64,000 nt of DNA from Meandrina meandrites (Eukaryota > Cnidaria > Anthozoa > Scleractinia > Meandrinidae). The position numbers and the translations under genes are program-made. Of the stretch, positions 22,341-33,533 are shown piece by piece. Each line of letters begins with the position of its first letter. Position 1 is the first letter of the stretch. The stretch spans positions 17,193,661 through 17,257,660 of the forward strand of contig OY855906.1 of NCBI GenBank assembly GCA_963693305.1, in the 5' to 3' direction. The notes beneath the pieces were generated by a model, which was given only the letters and a program-made list of their open reading frames with translations, ran no database searches and had not been told where the DNA came from.

Positions 22341-22679
22341 AAGCACAAACGTCAACATAATAAAATAAGAAGAACCAACAAACTCGCTCGTCTTATGCTT
22401 TTCTCATTAGGAATAGTTGTGCTCCTGCTTAGGGACGGACCATTAGGAATTCATGAAAGGAAAAACGCAAAACAAAAAAACATGCACAAGATGGGCCGCA
22501 TTTTGATATTAGACCAGAATTATAATTCTTCTCGAAAAGTGTTCCAAAATACACCAAATGGCATTAGAGCGTGTCTAGATTTTAAGAATTTTCCCACAAG
22601 TTAAAGTACAAGCTATGTATTTAATAAAACAAAGTTGCACTGTTATTAACTAATTCAATAGCAAATTGTGCATGAAGCG

Positions 22680-22790
22680 AATTTCTAATACATGCATACA
22701 TATACATACATATCCTTTTTGTTAAGGCAGGCCTAATGGGGCAACCCAAAGGCTGGTGTGGACCTGCCATGAAAAAAAATCGTGCATAGG
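22680..22790 (-). mobile_element. LINE 3' tail, related to 10765-11113
   Basis: CATACATATACATACATAT followed by sequence ending AGGCTGGTGTGGACCTGCC, which matches the 3' end of the element in the satellite. Only the tail is left. Confidence 0.5.
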
Positions 22791-22978
22791 ACTGCAGCCC
22801 AAAATAGTTTTCGCACAGGCAATGGGCATTCTTGCAAGCTAAAAATCCCTTCTCCCCCAATCACTTTTCTAATCGTCCGTCCCTTATGCCACGCGAGGAA
22901 CTAGACAATGAAAGAGAACTTTTTTCTGGACTGGTACAGTAATCGAGCCCAGTAACCTTTTCTGGGAACTAAACATTC

Positions 22979-23065
22979 ACTTCCGGTCCACCAAGGATTC
23001 ACTTCCGCTTCACCAAAGTTTTACTTCCGCTCCACAAAGGTTTCACTTTCGGTCAAAGATTATTT
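22979..23065. repeat. Four short direct repeats rich in CACTTCC
   Basis: Four imperfect copies of about 21 bases, TTCACTTCCGGTCCACCAAG, in a row. CACTTCC is the complement of the ETS core GGAAGTG. They lie at the left edge of the repeated promoter-like region before gene A. Confidence 0.5.
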
Positions 23066-23714
23066 ATGCATGTCGGAAATAAGTTACATGCGTGGATAAT
23101 TGTGACCCGGAAGTGAAACTTAAGTTCCCAGAAAAGATCTTTCTGGGAAATACGTTCCACCCCAATGCATAATTTATTCATTACCAGAAAGTTATTATTT
23201 TACAATGGCATGCACGATATTAACGTATTTCGACTCCAAATAAGTATTTTGTTATGACGCTTTATGTCGAGCACCAGCGATAGCCGTGGTGGAACACCAG
23301 TGTCAACTAGTCTATTTCTCAGAAAAGTTTTTTCTGAGAAAACGCCCCGGCCACTCAAAACACCGATAACAATCTTCTGGTGGCACACCAGTATCAATTC
23401 TCAGAAATGATTTTTCCGCCAACTCAAAACATAACGCCTGTCTGAGGCCCGAAAGTGAAACAAGTATGAAAATATTTGGCTTGTTTTGAGACAAACGAGA
23501 GGATTTGAACCTATTCTTTTGCAGCTGCTCAGTAACCTAAACAATGTCATTCCGGATAAGGTCTTTCTTGGAACAAGCGAGTAGGTGGTCCCAGAAAAAC
23601 GCGTTTCTGAGAAAACGTCTATTGATATAATCTATTCTTTGCATGCTGGGCAACAACGCCAATTCTCAAGTGACGGATCAACAGCAAGGTGGACCAATAC
23701 AAACGAGTTTGTTA

Positions 23715-23990
23715 TTCCGGGAAAAAATTTTCAATGGAAACATTTCACCCCCTCAGAACAATAAAACTTGTCTGACGTTCTTGTCTTTCCATGACACCCG
23801 ACTTAAGGGAGCTATCTGATTGGTTGATTCAGGAGAATCATTGAAGACCACGTGAAATGTTCCATAACAATGATAGTCTTTTCGCCATATCTTTGGCCTT
23901 GACAACAATCAAAGGATCGACATTGTTAACAATCAAAGCGTCCTTGGTTAGATGAACGTAAACGACAAGAAAAAGAACGGGAGCAATGGA
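23715..23990 (+). pseudogene. Broken fourth copy of the gene A/B/C family
   Basis: 23745-23831 repeats the promoter block of gene A almost word for word (AAACTTGTCTGACGT, then GAGCTATCTGATTGGTTGAT). About 110 bases on, 23935-23960 reads AAAGCGTCCTTGGTTAGATG, the same text as the N-terminal repeat of gene A (KRPWLDE). There is no ATG in register and no further exon 1 sequence follows. It is a promoter plus a scrap of the first exon, so a relic of a lost tandem copy. Confidence 0.6.
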
Positions 23991-24855
23991 AGGGGAACCA
24001 TTTGCTCTGACTCCTCATTCGACTATTATACTTTACACACTAAAATGTAAACTCCCCTAAGCCCTGCAATAATCTCGTGTATTCCGCTGTTAAGTTACTT
24101 CCAATCTGCATTGGGAGGAACGAAAACCGGGCGCGAGAGAACGGAGTAAATCGAGCTTACACTGACAACTACGGTCCAGAGATGAAACTTTAGCGAGAAA
24201 TGTACGAAAATATTTAATTGTTTTGAGAGAAATGAAGCTAAATGAGGATCTAAACATTGACAAGCTCTATTCTGTTGCAATTGCAGCTGTTAATGACCTA
24301 AACACTATTCCCAGAAAAGATCTTTCTCGGAATACTGGCGAGAAAGTGATTCCTAGAAAGGTTTTTCCGGGTAAACATTAAATATTCCACCCACTCAAAG
24401 ATATGAAAATTGTTTGACTCCACACATTACCTTGAGGCCTCACGTGAAAGGGTTAACCGACTTGTCAAAGAGAAGTGTATAAAAAAATATTAAACTTGAA
24501 TGAGACTAGTGGAGATATAAGCTGTGACAAGATCTATTCTATTTCCGCTGCACAATGACTTAAACAATGCCATAAGGCCAGTTCCCAGAAGGCCAGTTCC
24601 CAGAAGGCACGAAGTTCCCGGTGTTGTGGACTGGTCTTTGCCCATTGTACTGTTGAAATGCTCGGAGACATTAGCTGTTAAAGCTACTCTACAATCCGAG
24701 GGTAAATAAAGTATTCACTTCACTTCACTAGAAGAGGTCTTTCTGGGAAATACGTTCGCCCTCAACTGGCATACAGTAATTTATTCATAACACCGATTTG
24801 GAATCCTCTGGCGACAGATCAAAACCAAAACGGACCCATATAAACAAGTCGGTAG

Positions 24856-24983
24856 TTCCTAGAAAACATTTCAGTTTCTTTTTCCGGGAAAACGTTCCAC
24901 GCACTCAGAACAATGAAACTTGTCTGACGTACTTGCGTTGCCATGGCATCCGACCTAAGGAAGCTATCTGATTGGTTGATTCA
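24856..24983 (+). promoter_or_regulatory. Promoter block of gene A
   Basis: A TTCnnnGAA pair (24856 TTCCTAGAA, 24882 TTCCGGGAA; spacing widened to 26) ends 225 bases before the ATG. An inverted CCAAT box in GATTGGTTGATTCA begins at 24970, 145 bases before the ATG. Between them is AAACTTGTCTGACGT. The same order occurs before genes B and C. Confidence 0.6.
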
Positions 24984-25114
24984 GGAGGATCAAGCAGGGT
25001 GATGACCGAGATACTGCTTTTGTAGACCGTGTGAAAGTTTTCGAAACGAAAATTATCAAGTTTATATCTTTTTTGCCTTTTTTCTTCCATTCCTTGTTCT
25101 AATTGCGTTCAAAG

Positions 25115-27144
25115 ATGTCTGATTTCAGAGGAAAGAAACGTCCTTGGTCAGATGAACGAGATCGTGACCGAGGAAACTCGAAGCGTCCTTGGTTGGATGA
25201 ACGAGAACGTGAACGAGGAAACTGGAAGCGTCCTCGCTCAGATGAACGCGAAAGCCATCACGATGATGGAAAAGCGTTTGATCTGATGCCTTCCAACGAG
25301 AAATGCGACACATTTAAAGTGGCATTCGACTACTACACTCCTCGCGCTCATTTTATCATTTTGCCTCGCGAAAGATCCGGAACTGATTTTAATTCACTAG
25401 ATAAAGAAGCAAAGCTTAAGGTAGCCAAGGCAGCAATGGCGATGGTCTCTTGCTATAATCTTGAAAAGTCCGCTGTTTTCTCTCTCCATTTTGGGTCGTG
25501 GATAACTACAAAGAACATGTTTCATGCACATGTCTGTGTCGACGTGAAAGATTACCTTAGTGTTTTTGAGAAGAAAAAGAATGAAATTCCAAACTGGCCC
25601 TCAATACAGTACGTTACAAAACAATGGAAGGCGAGCAAAGATCCCAGAAATTATGCAATGAATGTTCGAGGATATCCTTTACGAACATATTTCAAGGAAG
25701 AGGTTAAATCAGTAAACGAGTATCTTCGAACAAAGCCAAGTACAAGCACGGCTGGTGACTCAGCTACCCCGTCTCCACCGTTCACCGCCATTCTCTATCA
25801 CCCATCAGAACCAAGGGTCGGATTTGCTGTCGAGAAATCTGCGAGACCAAAAACTGCAGAGTCTCTACTTGAAGCTCAAGAAGCCATTGTCAAGTTTGCA
25901 AGCCAGAGTAAGCTCACAGACATGAACGCGAAAGGCGACGACAATGGATGCCACGTGTGTTTGGTTCTCGACGAAAAGTCGCATGGTAAGTTCAGTTTTC
26001 GTTGTTCGAATCTAATCTTTATGGTTAAATATTGAGGTAGTGTTTTTAAGTAAAGTTTCAAAAGTAGAATCTTAAAGTTAAACGTAGAAAGCAAGAAGAC
26101 TGGTTAAATTTAGAAAGGCATTTTTTTCAGGTTTTTCTTGAGAAGAAAGGACGCCTGTCCAATGGAAATTTCTACTCATCAGAGCTGTTTTCGGTCGTAG
26201 TGTTCGCGTTAAAATAAGTAGAGGAATCTGTGCTATAAACGAAAGGTAACATCGTAATTTTGTTAGAATAAGAGTATATTGATTGCGTTTTATTGAGCTG
26301 CAACCGTGTTAACCACTGAAAACTGTAATAATCGCCAAGGGCCACCCTCGATCTCTACATTGGAGCTTATGAATGGCGTGGTCTATTGTTATATTATAAA
26401 TCTTAATTTGCAAAAAGCAATGTTCAGCTTTTCTAAAAAAATAAGAACGATCGCTGGGTTCATATGTTTCTGACGATCCTTGTGCGAAGGGTTAGGTTTC
26501 CGTTAATACTAAACGCATTGTGAAAGGTTTTTCCTCAATCCCGAGTTCAATATTTCGCGCATTGAACAAAACCGATGTTTAGTGTATTTTTGACTTGAAC
26601 TTACATTTCGGAAAGCGCTTGTAATGAAGAAGAATGGCCGAATCTTTAGGTTCAGAATAGAGCTGAAATAACCTGAAATATCAATATTGGATTCTTTGAT
26701 AACTTGACATTTTGCTCACATACATTTTGTAGTTTTGCTTAATGCTTTAGGTTATCACAACACACGTGCATAACTAGTGTATAACGATATGTAACGAAGG
26801 TTTGTTCAAAATCCGAGTTTTTGTCTAATTGATGTGTGTTTGAAGCAGAATAAATATAGTTTCCTTCGCTTTCGTTGCGTGCCGTTCAGCAGGGTGAAGG
26901 GTTGCGTTACGACCACATAAACAAAATGGCTGAGAAGGAAACAGCTTATTTCTCACTGAATCTTGTTGTTTTTACATGGTATTAATTCACCATTGCAGGC
27001 TTCAATCTGGAAGATTCTCAGTTCCTTGTCGGCTACATCCAGACAACCGGACTGAAGTTCTACAGGGATTTCTGCCCACAAGAAAAGCGAGATGACTGGT
27101 TCGCTCAATTTAGCAGCATGGAAGATTACAAAGTGTACACCTAA
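25115..27144 (+). CDS. Gene A: HIT-like protein of unknown function, two exons
   Basis: Exons 25115-25985 and 26999-27144 (GT/AG ends, 1,013-base intron) give 338 residues. The first ATG is at 25115; the frame upstream opens only with TTG. Residues 8-45 hold three copies of a charged repeat (KRPWSDERDRDRGN) not seen in B or C. Residues about 64-165 look like a HIT fold of aprataxin type: FDYYTPRAHFIILPRER, then HFGSW, then FHAHVCVDV where HIT enzymes have HxHxHxx. The first two histidines (137, 139) are kept and the third is Cys141. The second half (HPSEPRVGFAVE, GCHVCLVLD, EDSQFLVGYIQ) I do not recognise. An AATAAA is at 27510. It is the first of three tandem paralogues. A nucleotide hydrolase or transferase role is possible but unproven. 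Confidence 0.75.
26185..26640. repeat. Segment of gene A intron also found at 32240-32695
   Basis: AGAGCTGTTTTCGGTCGTAG and the following 450 bases match 32240-32695 with few differences. In gene A it is intron; the second copy lies upstream of gene C. It marks an unequal exchange in the tandem family. Confidence 0.8.
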
Positions 27145-28726
27145 ACACTGGTTGAAGACGTTTCTCAGAGACAAAACCGTTGTGAATTCTGTTATAGTTA
27201 GCCACTGCGTTTAGCCTTTAGAAACTAGTCGTATATATGAGCTCAGTTCGTTTTTAGCCATTTCAGTAAAAGGTTTAGAGGATTTTAGCAGACTCGCTCA
27301 GGACTGTAGAGTACTTTACTCACTCTACTATTAAGAGTCTTAGGTTAAATTGGAATCCAAACTAATTTCACCATCAAAAATTTACTGTTAAAACAACATG
27401 CGTCTGTGAGAAGGAAACAAGATTCGTGATCATGTGGACGTGAAAACTACACAGTGTACTTATAAATTAGTTTAGTTCCTCTGATTATATGCATGATTGA
27501 AATATTCATAATAAATATTCGCACGAAAAGTTGATCAATGAGATGGTACTCCTATTTTGCATAGAGCTTTTTCTTTGTGGAGTACCAGTGATCTCTCTAG
27601 CTCTCTTATAAAGTACAGACGGTAGCATTTGCAAATCCATTGGAATACAACACAACATGATGATTCATGGGCTTGCGAAGTTTTTCTAAACCACAACGCC
27701 CGGCACGTAAACGTGGTAAAAGTAAGCATTCTTATGACGAAGGGTGTTGCTATGTTGATGCATACTCTTCAGTGATATCCTCGTAGCGGTGCTTCAACTG
27801 GGCACTGGAATACAGCATTATAACTGCAGTGAAGGTAAGGTCTCTGTCATAACACTCCACTGGTTACATGTTCCATTAAGGTGGATAATTTATTTCCATT
27901 TCACATGCGATAGCTAGAATAGAATTAAAATGTTGCCATCTGGTTTGTCGAAAGCACAGAGAATATTTGTTTTGCAAATGAGTTCATCAATTCATGTGTA
28001 CCATACTTCTCTAAGGAACTACCTAAGAGCAGGAGCTATTTTTGCTTTGCTCACCCTAAAAAACCCATACATAAGCACACGAGAAACATAATGTCTGGCT
28101 GAAAATAGTTGCGTGTCTTACTGAACGATAAAGGTTTTATCATTGCCGGATTCGTCCTCAAATCCTCTATAACAGGAGCAAGTTTCAAGTCTGTATCACC
28201 ACTAATAGTTTGATCAGCGTACACAATATTCTTCGATTTATAGTCAACAGTTTCAGTTCTTCCATCTCCAAGGTCTTGAATGAACGTTTCATTCTTTAAG
28301 GATTAGGTTTTCACTGTTGCTGTTGCAGTGGGTACTACAAGGTACAGGGAGGACCTGAGGACCCTCTTGAAAACAATTTGTGGAAAGGCTTGCTCGCCTA
28401 TTTGGACTGAAATCCGGCGATTAAAGTAAACTAACTGTTAATCTTGGGTGAAAATTAAGGATGATCTGTTCGCTCATGAATGGCTGTGTGATTGTTTGAT
28501 ATTTGCATTAAATAGATGTATGTAGGAACTATAAATATAGATTCATGCAGAATGAGAAAACATGAAAAATATCTCAAACTAAGGTAGCTTGAAGTTTTAC
28601 CCTGATAAGAAAAGTTGCAAAACTTTACGAATGTGTTTCCCTGCGTTTGACTGTGGAATTAGCAGGAAAACATGCTGTTATAGACATACCATGTTTGGTT
28701 AAGGAATGTGCGCTGGTAAAAAGTCC
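27145..28726. other. Between genes A and B
   Basis: No gene is seen. 28130-28400 (ATCATTGCCGGATTCGTCC) recurs at 32705-32935 upstream of gene C, so it belongs to the duplicated unit. Confidence 0.6.
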
Positions 28727-28730
28727 CTAA

Positions 28731-28847
28731 TTCCCAGAAACGATTTTTCTGAGAAACATTCCACCCACTAAATAAATAAAACTTAATTGACGTCCATTTG
28801 TTGCCTTGACGACGAGGCGTGGAGGAGTTATCTGATTGGTTGATTCA
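28731..28847 (+). promoter_or_regulatory. Promoter block of gene B
   Basis: A TTCnnnGAA dyad at 28731 (TTCCCAGAA) and 28747 (TTCTGAGAA), 16 bases apart, ends 219 bases before the ATG. The inverted CCAAT box GATTGGTTGATTCA begins at 28834, 140 bases before the ATG. Confidence 0.6.
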
Positions 28848-28973
28848 AGAGAACTATGCAGGGCAATGACCGAAGATACTGAATTTGAAGACTTGCGAAA
28901 CCTTTAGTAACTATAATCATCAATTCCTTTTTGCCCTGCGTCTCTTATCCCTTTCCTAATTGTTGCAAACATT

Positions 28974-30913
28974 ATGTCCGGAAAAAAGGAACTTGATAGA
29001 CACGAGAACGGAGAACTATTTGATCTATTGCCTGTTGGCGAGAAATGCGACACATTCAGGGTAGCTTTTGACTACTACTCTCCTCGATCGCATTTTATCA
29101 TTGTGCCTCGCGATAGAAAGTCTATAACTAGCTTTAACTCGCTAGATCAAGGAGCAAAGCTTAAGATAGTCAAGGCAGCAATTGCGATGGTCTCTCACTA
29201 TAAGCTACAGCAATTAGCTATTTTATCTCTCCATTTTGGGAAATGGGGAACCGACAAGAATAAGTTTCATGGTCATCTCTATGTGGATGTGGAAGAATAC
29301 CTCCGCATTTTTGAGCAGAGAAAGAAAGAAATTCCCAATTGGCCTTCGCAAGAGTACGTTACAAGAGAATGGAAAAGCAGAAACCCCGAGGATTATGAGT
29401 CAAATGTTCGAAGGTATCCTTTCAAAACGTATTTCAAGGATGAAGTTAATTCTGTCAGAGAGTATCGTCGAACGCAGCCAAGAACATGCACGGCTGGTGC
29501 TTCAGCTACCCCGTCTCCACCGTTCACTATTCTCTATCACCCATCAGAACCAAGGGTTGGATTTGCTGTCAGGCGTGGAAGAACAAGAAGTGCCGAAGCT
29601 TTCCTTGAAGCTCAAGAAGCCATAATCAATTTTGCAAGCCAAAAAAATCTTACAAACATACACGCGACAAATGAAAATGATGGATGCCATGTTTGTTTGG
29701 TTCTCGACGGAAACACGCACGGTTAGTTGAGATTTTGTTACTATGTTCACAAGTTAAATATATATAGAGGTGTTTTTGTTCCCTATTAGTTCAGTTCCCA
29801 TTACTACATCCTCGTGTTAAGCACTGAAATTAACAACAAGTAAGCTGACTAAATTCCTTCTGAGTAGAAGGCAATTTTTCCCTCATGGGAAAGGGTGGAT
29901 GTCCGCAGGCATTTTTTAACACCAACTAGCTGTTTTCTAATGTTTGTATTAGCACCACGATGGATGGACACATCACGTGCTATAAAGAAAACGTAACATC
30001 ATGATAAAATGATTTCCTGCAGTTTATTGAGCGGCCCACCGTGTAAAGCACTGTAAAATGTAAAAGTTGGGATAGACCGAAACCGGCTTCACATTTGCCA
30101 TTGCACGTTATAATAAGCTACTTATAGCAACCAACGCGAGTATATTCTTAAACTGTTTGAAACTGATGAAAGCAATGCTTCAGTTTCACTATCATACATT
30201 CTCGCCCCCCCTTCGCTGCCGTTTTATGGCCGTTACTAAGGTTAAGCGTTGCGTGACTTCCTCTCCTTGGCTTTTACAGTTTGTCCTACCCCTTTTTCAG
30301 GTATCATTTTGCAAAACGGGCACTTTTTTGTCAATTTTTGTCGAAGTAGCACTGCCAGTATGATCGGACTATTTGGTCAGTTGTAGAACACATTATTAGC
30401 GGAAAGTGAACTCCTTCTAACTGATGTATATTTCAAGGGCCTGTTAAACAAACTGTCTCATTCGCTCGAGTCACAGGTTTTTTCATTTAGTTGTGCTAGT
30501 ATGAGGAAGTCTGGGTCTCACCGGAAGTTTTATCAGGCTCGCGCCCAGTCCATGCCTAGGAAAGTGAAAACAAGATGGCGTCGGCCACGGAAGAGCAGGT
30601 GGACAACTGCCGCACGTTTCTTAATCTATGAATGTGATTCCTTGCACTGTATTTTATAGTAAATATATCAAACACAGAACACAAGAAAGGCTGAAAAGAA
30701 AACTAGTATATTTCAGTTTAAAAAAAAAACTGTTTGAATTTTCATGGTATTTGTTCGACATTTGCAGGCTTCATCGTGGAAGATTCTCAGTTCCTTGTCG
30801 GGTACATCCAGATAACCGGACCAAAGTTCTACAAAGATCTCTGCCCACGTGAAAAGCAAGACGCCTGGTTCGCCAAATATAGCGCAATGAAAGATTGCAA
30901 AGTCTACACTTGA
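28974..30913 (+). CDS. Gene B: HIT-like protein of unknown function, two exons
   Basis: Exons 28974-29721 and 30768-30913, 297 residues, starting MSGKKELDRH. It is a close paralogue of genes A and C, with the same split Gly codon at the intron and a second exon of identical length (146 bases) encoding EDSQFLVGYIQITGPKFYKD and ending CKVYT. The HIT-like region reads FDYYSPRSHFIIVPRDR and FHGHLYVDVEEY: histidines 99 and 101 are kept and the third triad position is Tyr103. It lacks the charged N-terminal repeats of gene A. C-terminal residues after about 185 (TPSPPFTILYHPSEPRVGFA) are shared by all three and match no family I know. Confidence 0.75.
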
Positions 30914-32239
30914 ACAAGACGGGTTTTAGACGTTCCCATTGTGAAAGTGAACAACATTAGTTCGTAATTCACTTGTAGCTGTAGTCTTGACTAGCTCACT
31001 TTGTATTAAGTAGCTGGCGGCTTTTTTAAGGACTTAAATCACTCACTAAGGGTTTATTGTTTTTATTCATTCCCTGTTTAGGCATTCCTGTAGGCCAATT
31101 TTAGATGTATTTCCTCTGCTGTATCAATAGTCTATAGTTTTTCCGTGTTAACACAAATTTGTATGAGGATTTCAAAAGTGTAATCAGATTTTTATCAATT
31201 GAAAGAATTTATTGAAATTGACAACATTACCATTTTTTTTTAAAATAACGACCAATTAGGCATAAGTAAAATTGTATTATTGTTTAAAAAAATTGTTATA
31301 TTTGGGGATTTGTACGGATACAAGAGCGTCCAATATGACGGCTTACGGCTTGCGAGTTCGTCAAATCACTGTGAATATTAAAAGCATAGTAAGTCCTTGA
31401 ACGTTACAGAAGAAAACCAGCGAATAAAGACACTTACCCCTAGTTCCAAAAGCGAAAACGACGGACGCAGAAAAACGTACAAGAGTTCTTAACCACTAAA
31501 GAAAACTGCCACTAAAGAATAAATTTGCCTAATTAAATCGAGGCGTGTCCCTTGGGGCATGAGGGCACGCCACAAATAGAAACACAAAATAGCAAGCTCC
31601 GCTCAAGTTCGTTAACAAAAATAAACCGTCTATGAGCCAAAAAACAGTGTTATTAGTTAAAAATATAAATTTTGATTTCACGATTCATTACCTTTTCGCC
31701 GGAACAGTAACTTCTTTTGAAGTAGTTCGGTGAAAACTCTCGTAACAAGTCTTCTTGAGATTGTGCTAGGCAACGTTTGGTGCAATTTTCTACGGCCAAA
31801 GCATAAGATTAGGGAATTTTGAGTTTTTCAGACATAAGTTAGACTACCTTTACATCAAAAGGAACAACAGACGATCATTTGCCTTTTTTTGTTAAATGTG
31901 AAATGACGCGAATGGTCACCCATCCCGTCAGCAAAGAACTGAGCCAACGTTTCAAAGTTTTAATTTCCTGAGCCAACAATTCGAGCTTCAATTCGACGAT
32001 GAGAGCTCTCAAGATGATTACGAAAATACACTGCGCTGTTAGGATAGATAGATAACTTTATTTTACATGAACACTTAGGAGCATCTTTTCGCAGTTTTGG
32101 AGCGAGTTTTTCATTTCGAGTTAAATGTCAGCACTGTCGTAGCGCAATCTTTAGAGGCTTTTTTGTAATTCCATCAAATACAAAGTTGATAAACTCTGAA
32201 AAAGTAACTTTGCTTATATGACTGAGTGCATTTTTTAAT
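30914..32239. other. 3' flank of gene B, half of a duplicated unit
   Basis: No gene is seen. 30914-31286 and 31630-32235 match the 3' flank of gene C (35451-35755, 36232-36865). The match is broken by an insertion at about 31290-31625. Confidence 0.7.
31290..31625. mobile_element. Inserted repeat, inverted copy at 37641
   Basis: This block is absent from the otherwise matching flank of gene C (compare 36318-36330). It recurs in inverted orientation at 37641-37946, sharing GAGGCGTGTCCCTTGGGGCA, GGGCACGCCACAAATAGAAA and AACGACGGACGC. That marks it as a mobile element of about 310 bases. No coding and no clear terminal repeats. Confidence 0.65.
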
Positions 32240-32935
32240 CAGAGCTGTTTTCGGTCGTAGTATTCGCGTTAAAATAAGTAGAGGAATCTGTGCTATCAAC
32301 GAAACGTAACATCGTAATTTTAATAGAATAAGAGTATATTGTTTGCGTTTTATTGAGCTGCAACAGTGTTAACCACTGAAAACTGTTATAATCGCCAAGG
32401 GCTACCCTCGATCTCTACATTGGAGCTTATCAGTGGCGTGGTCTATTGTAATATTATAAATCTTAATTTGCAAAAAAGCAATGTTCAGCTTTACTAAAAT
32501 AACAGAACGATCGCTGGGTTCATATGTTTCTGACGATTCTTGTGCGAAGGGGTAGGTTTCCGTTAATACTGAGCGCATTGTGAAAGATTTTTCCTGAAGC
32601 CCGAGTTCAATATTTCGTGCATTGAAAAAAACAGATGTTTAGTGTATTTTTGACTTGAAGTAACATTTCGGAAAGCGCTCGTAATGAAGAAGAATGGCCG
32701 AATATCAAAGGCTTTATCATTGCCGGATTCGTCCTCAAATCCTCCATAACAGGAGCAAGTGTCAGGTCTGTATAACCACTAACAGTTTGAACAGAATACA
32801 CAATGTCCTTTTGTTAGATTTAAAGGCAACAGTTTCCTCCATCTCCATGGTCTTGAATAAGAACCCCTTAAAAAATTGTGGAAAGGCTTGCTATCCTCTC
32901 CCGACAACGAATCTTGGGTGAAAATTAAGGATGAT
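32240..32935. repeat. Chimeric block upstream of gene C
   Basis: 32240-32695 copies the intron of gene A (26185-26640), then 32705-32935 copies the region before gene B (28130-28400). The two source segments are not adjacent elsewhere, so the join at about 32700 is a rearrangement scar. Confidence 0.75.
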
Positions 32936-33287
32936 CTGTTTGATAATTTTTATGTGTTGGTGATGTTAATATTTGTGGAATTTAATGACTTATTTTAGAC
33001 ACACTTAGTGAGCATCACAACACGGCCCCATAAGCTGTGCAAGCTTTGTGTGAAAATAAAAGATGTTGTTGTTGGTTTAATATTTGTAATAAATAGATGA
33101 ATGGAGCATCTATAATTAGATATCTGCAGAAAAACAAGACAAGATAAACATCACGATCGAAATTAGAGAGTTTCAATTTTTACCGTGATAAGAAAAGTAT
33201 CAAAACTTTACGAAATGTGTTTTCCTGTGGAATTAGCAGGAAAATATGTTATCATCGATATACAATATTTGGTTAAGAAGTCCGTAA

Positions 33288-33404
33288 ATCCCAGAAAAGA
33301 TTTTTCCGGGAAACTTTCCAGTCACTCAGGGAAATAAACTTGACTGACGTGGGTGCGTTGCCCTGACGATGAGACGTAAAGAGGTAATGTGATTGGCTGA
33401 TTCA
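33288..33404 (+). promoter_or_regulatory. Promoter block of gene C
   Basis: A dyad at 33288 (ATCCCAGAA, one mismatch) and 33304 (TTCCGGGAA), 16 bases apart, ends 222 bases before the ATG. The inverted CCAAT box GATTGGCTGATTCA begins at 33391, 143 bases before the ATG. Confidence 0.6.
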
Positions 33405-33533
33405 TGAGGATCAAGCAGGGCACTGTCCGAAGAGACTTAATTTGAAGACTTTGAAAAACGTTTAATAATTATTTAATAATTAATTTCTTTTTAGCTTGCT
33501 TCTCTTATCCCTTACCTGATTGTTGCAAACATC

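Larger units (their letters stand above)
22960..24374. promoter_or_regulatory. Cluster of paired TTCnnnGAA palindromes
   Basis: Two TTCnnnGAA words face each other in dyads at 23125/23141, 23316/23332 and 24308/24324, each exactly 16 bases start to start. Looser pairs are at 23550/23565, 23588/23605 and 24350/24365, and single sites at 22960 and about 24580-24600. The pattern is TTCCCAGAA, a 7-base spacer, TTCTGGGAA. TTCnnnGAA is the consensus for STAT factors (established). That they bind STAT here is inference. Around them a block of about 130 bases (with GCAGCTG.TCAGTAACCTAAACAATG-like text) recurs in worn form near 23465, 24205 and 24480, so the region grew by duplication. Confidence 0.55.

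Noticed and set aside
22960..24890. Heat-shock elements
   Set aside because: The GAA and TTC words are spaced as TTCnnnGAA pairs separated by 7 bases, not as the alternating 5-base nGAAnnTTCn units of heat-shock sites.
22960..24890. CRISPR-like array
   Set aside because: The dyads are regularly built but lie at irregular distances, differ in sequence and occur in animal DNA with introns.
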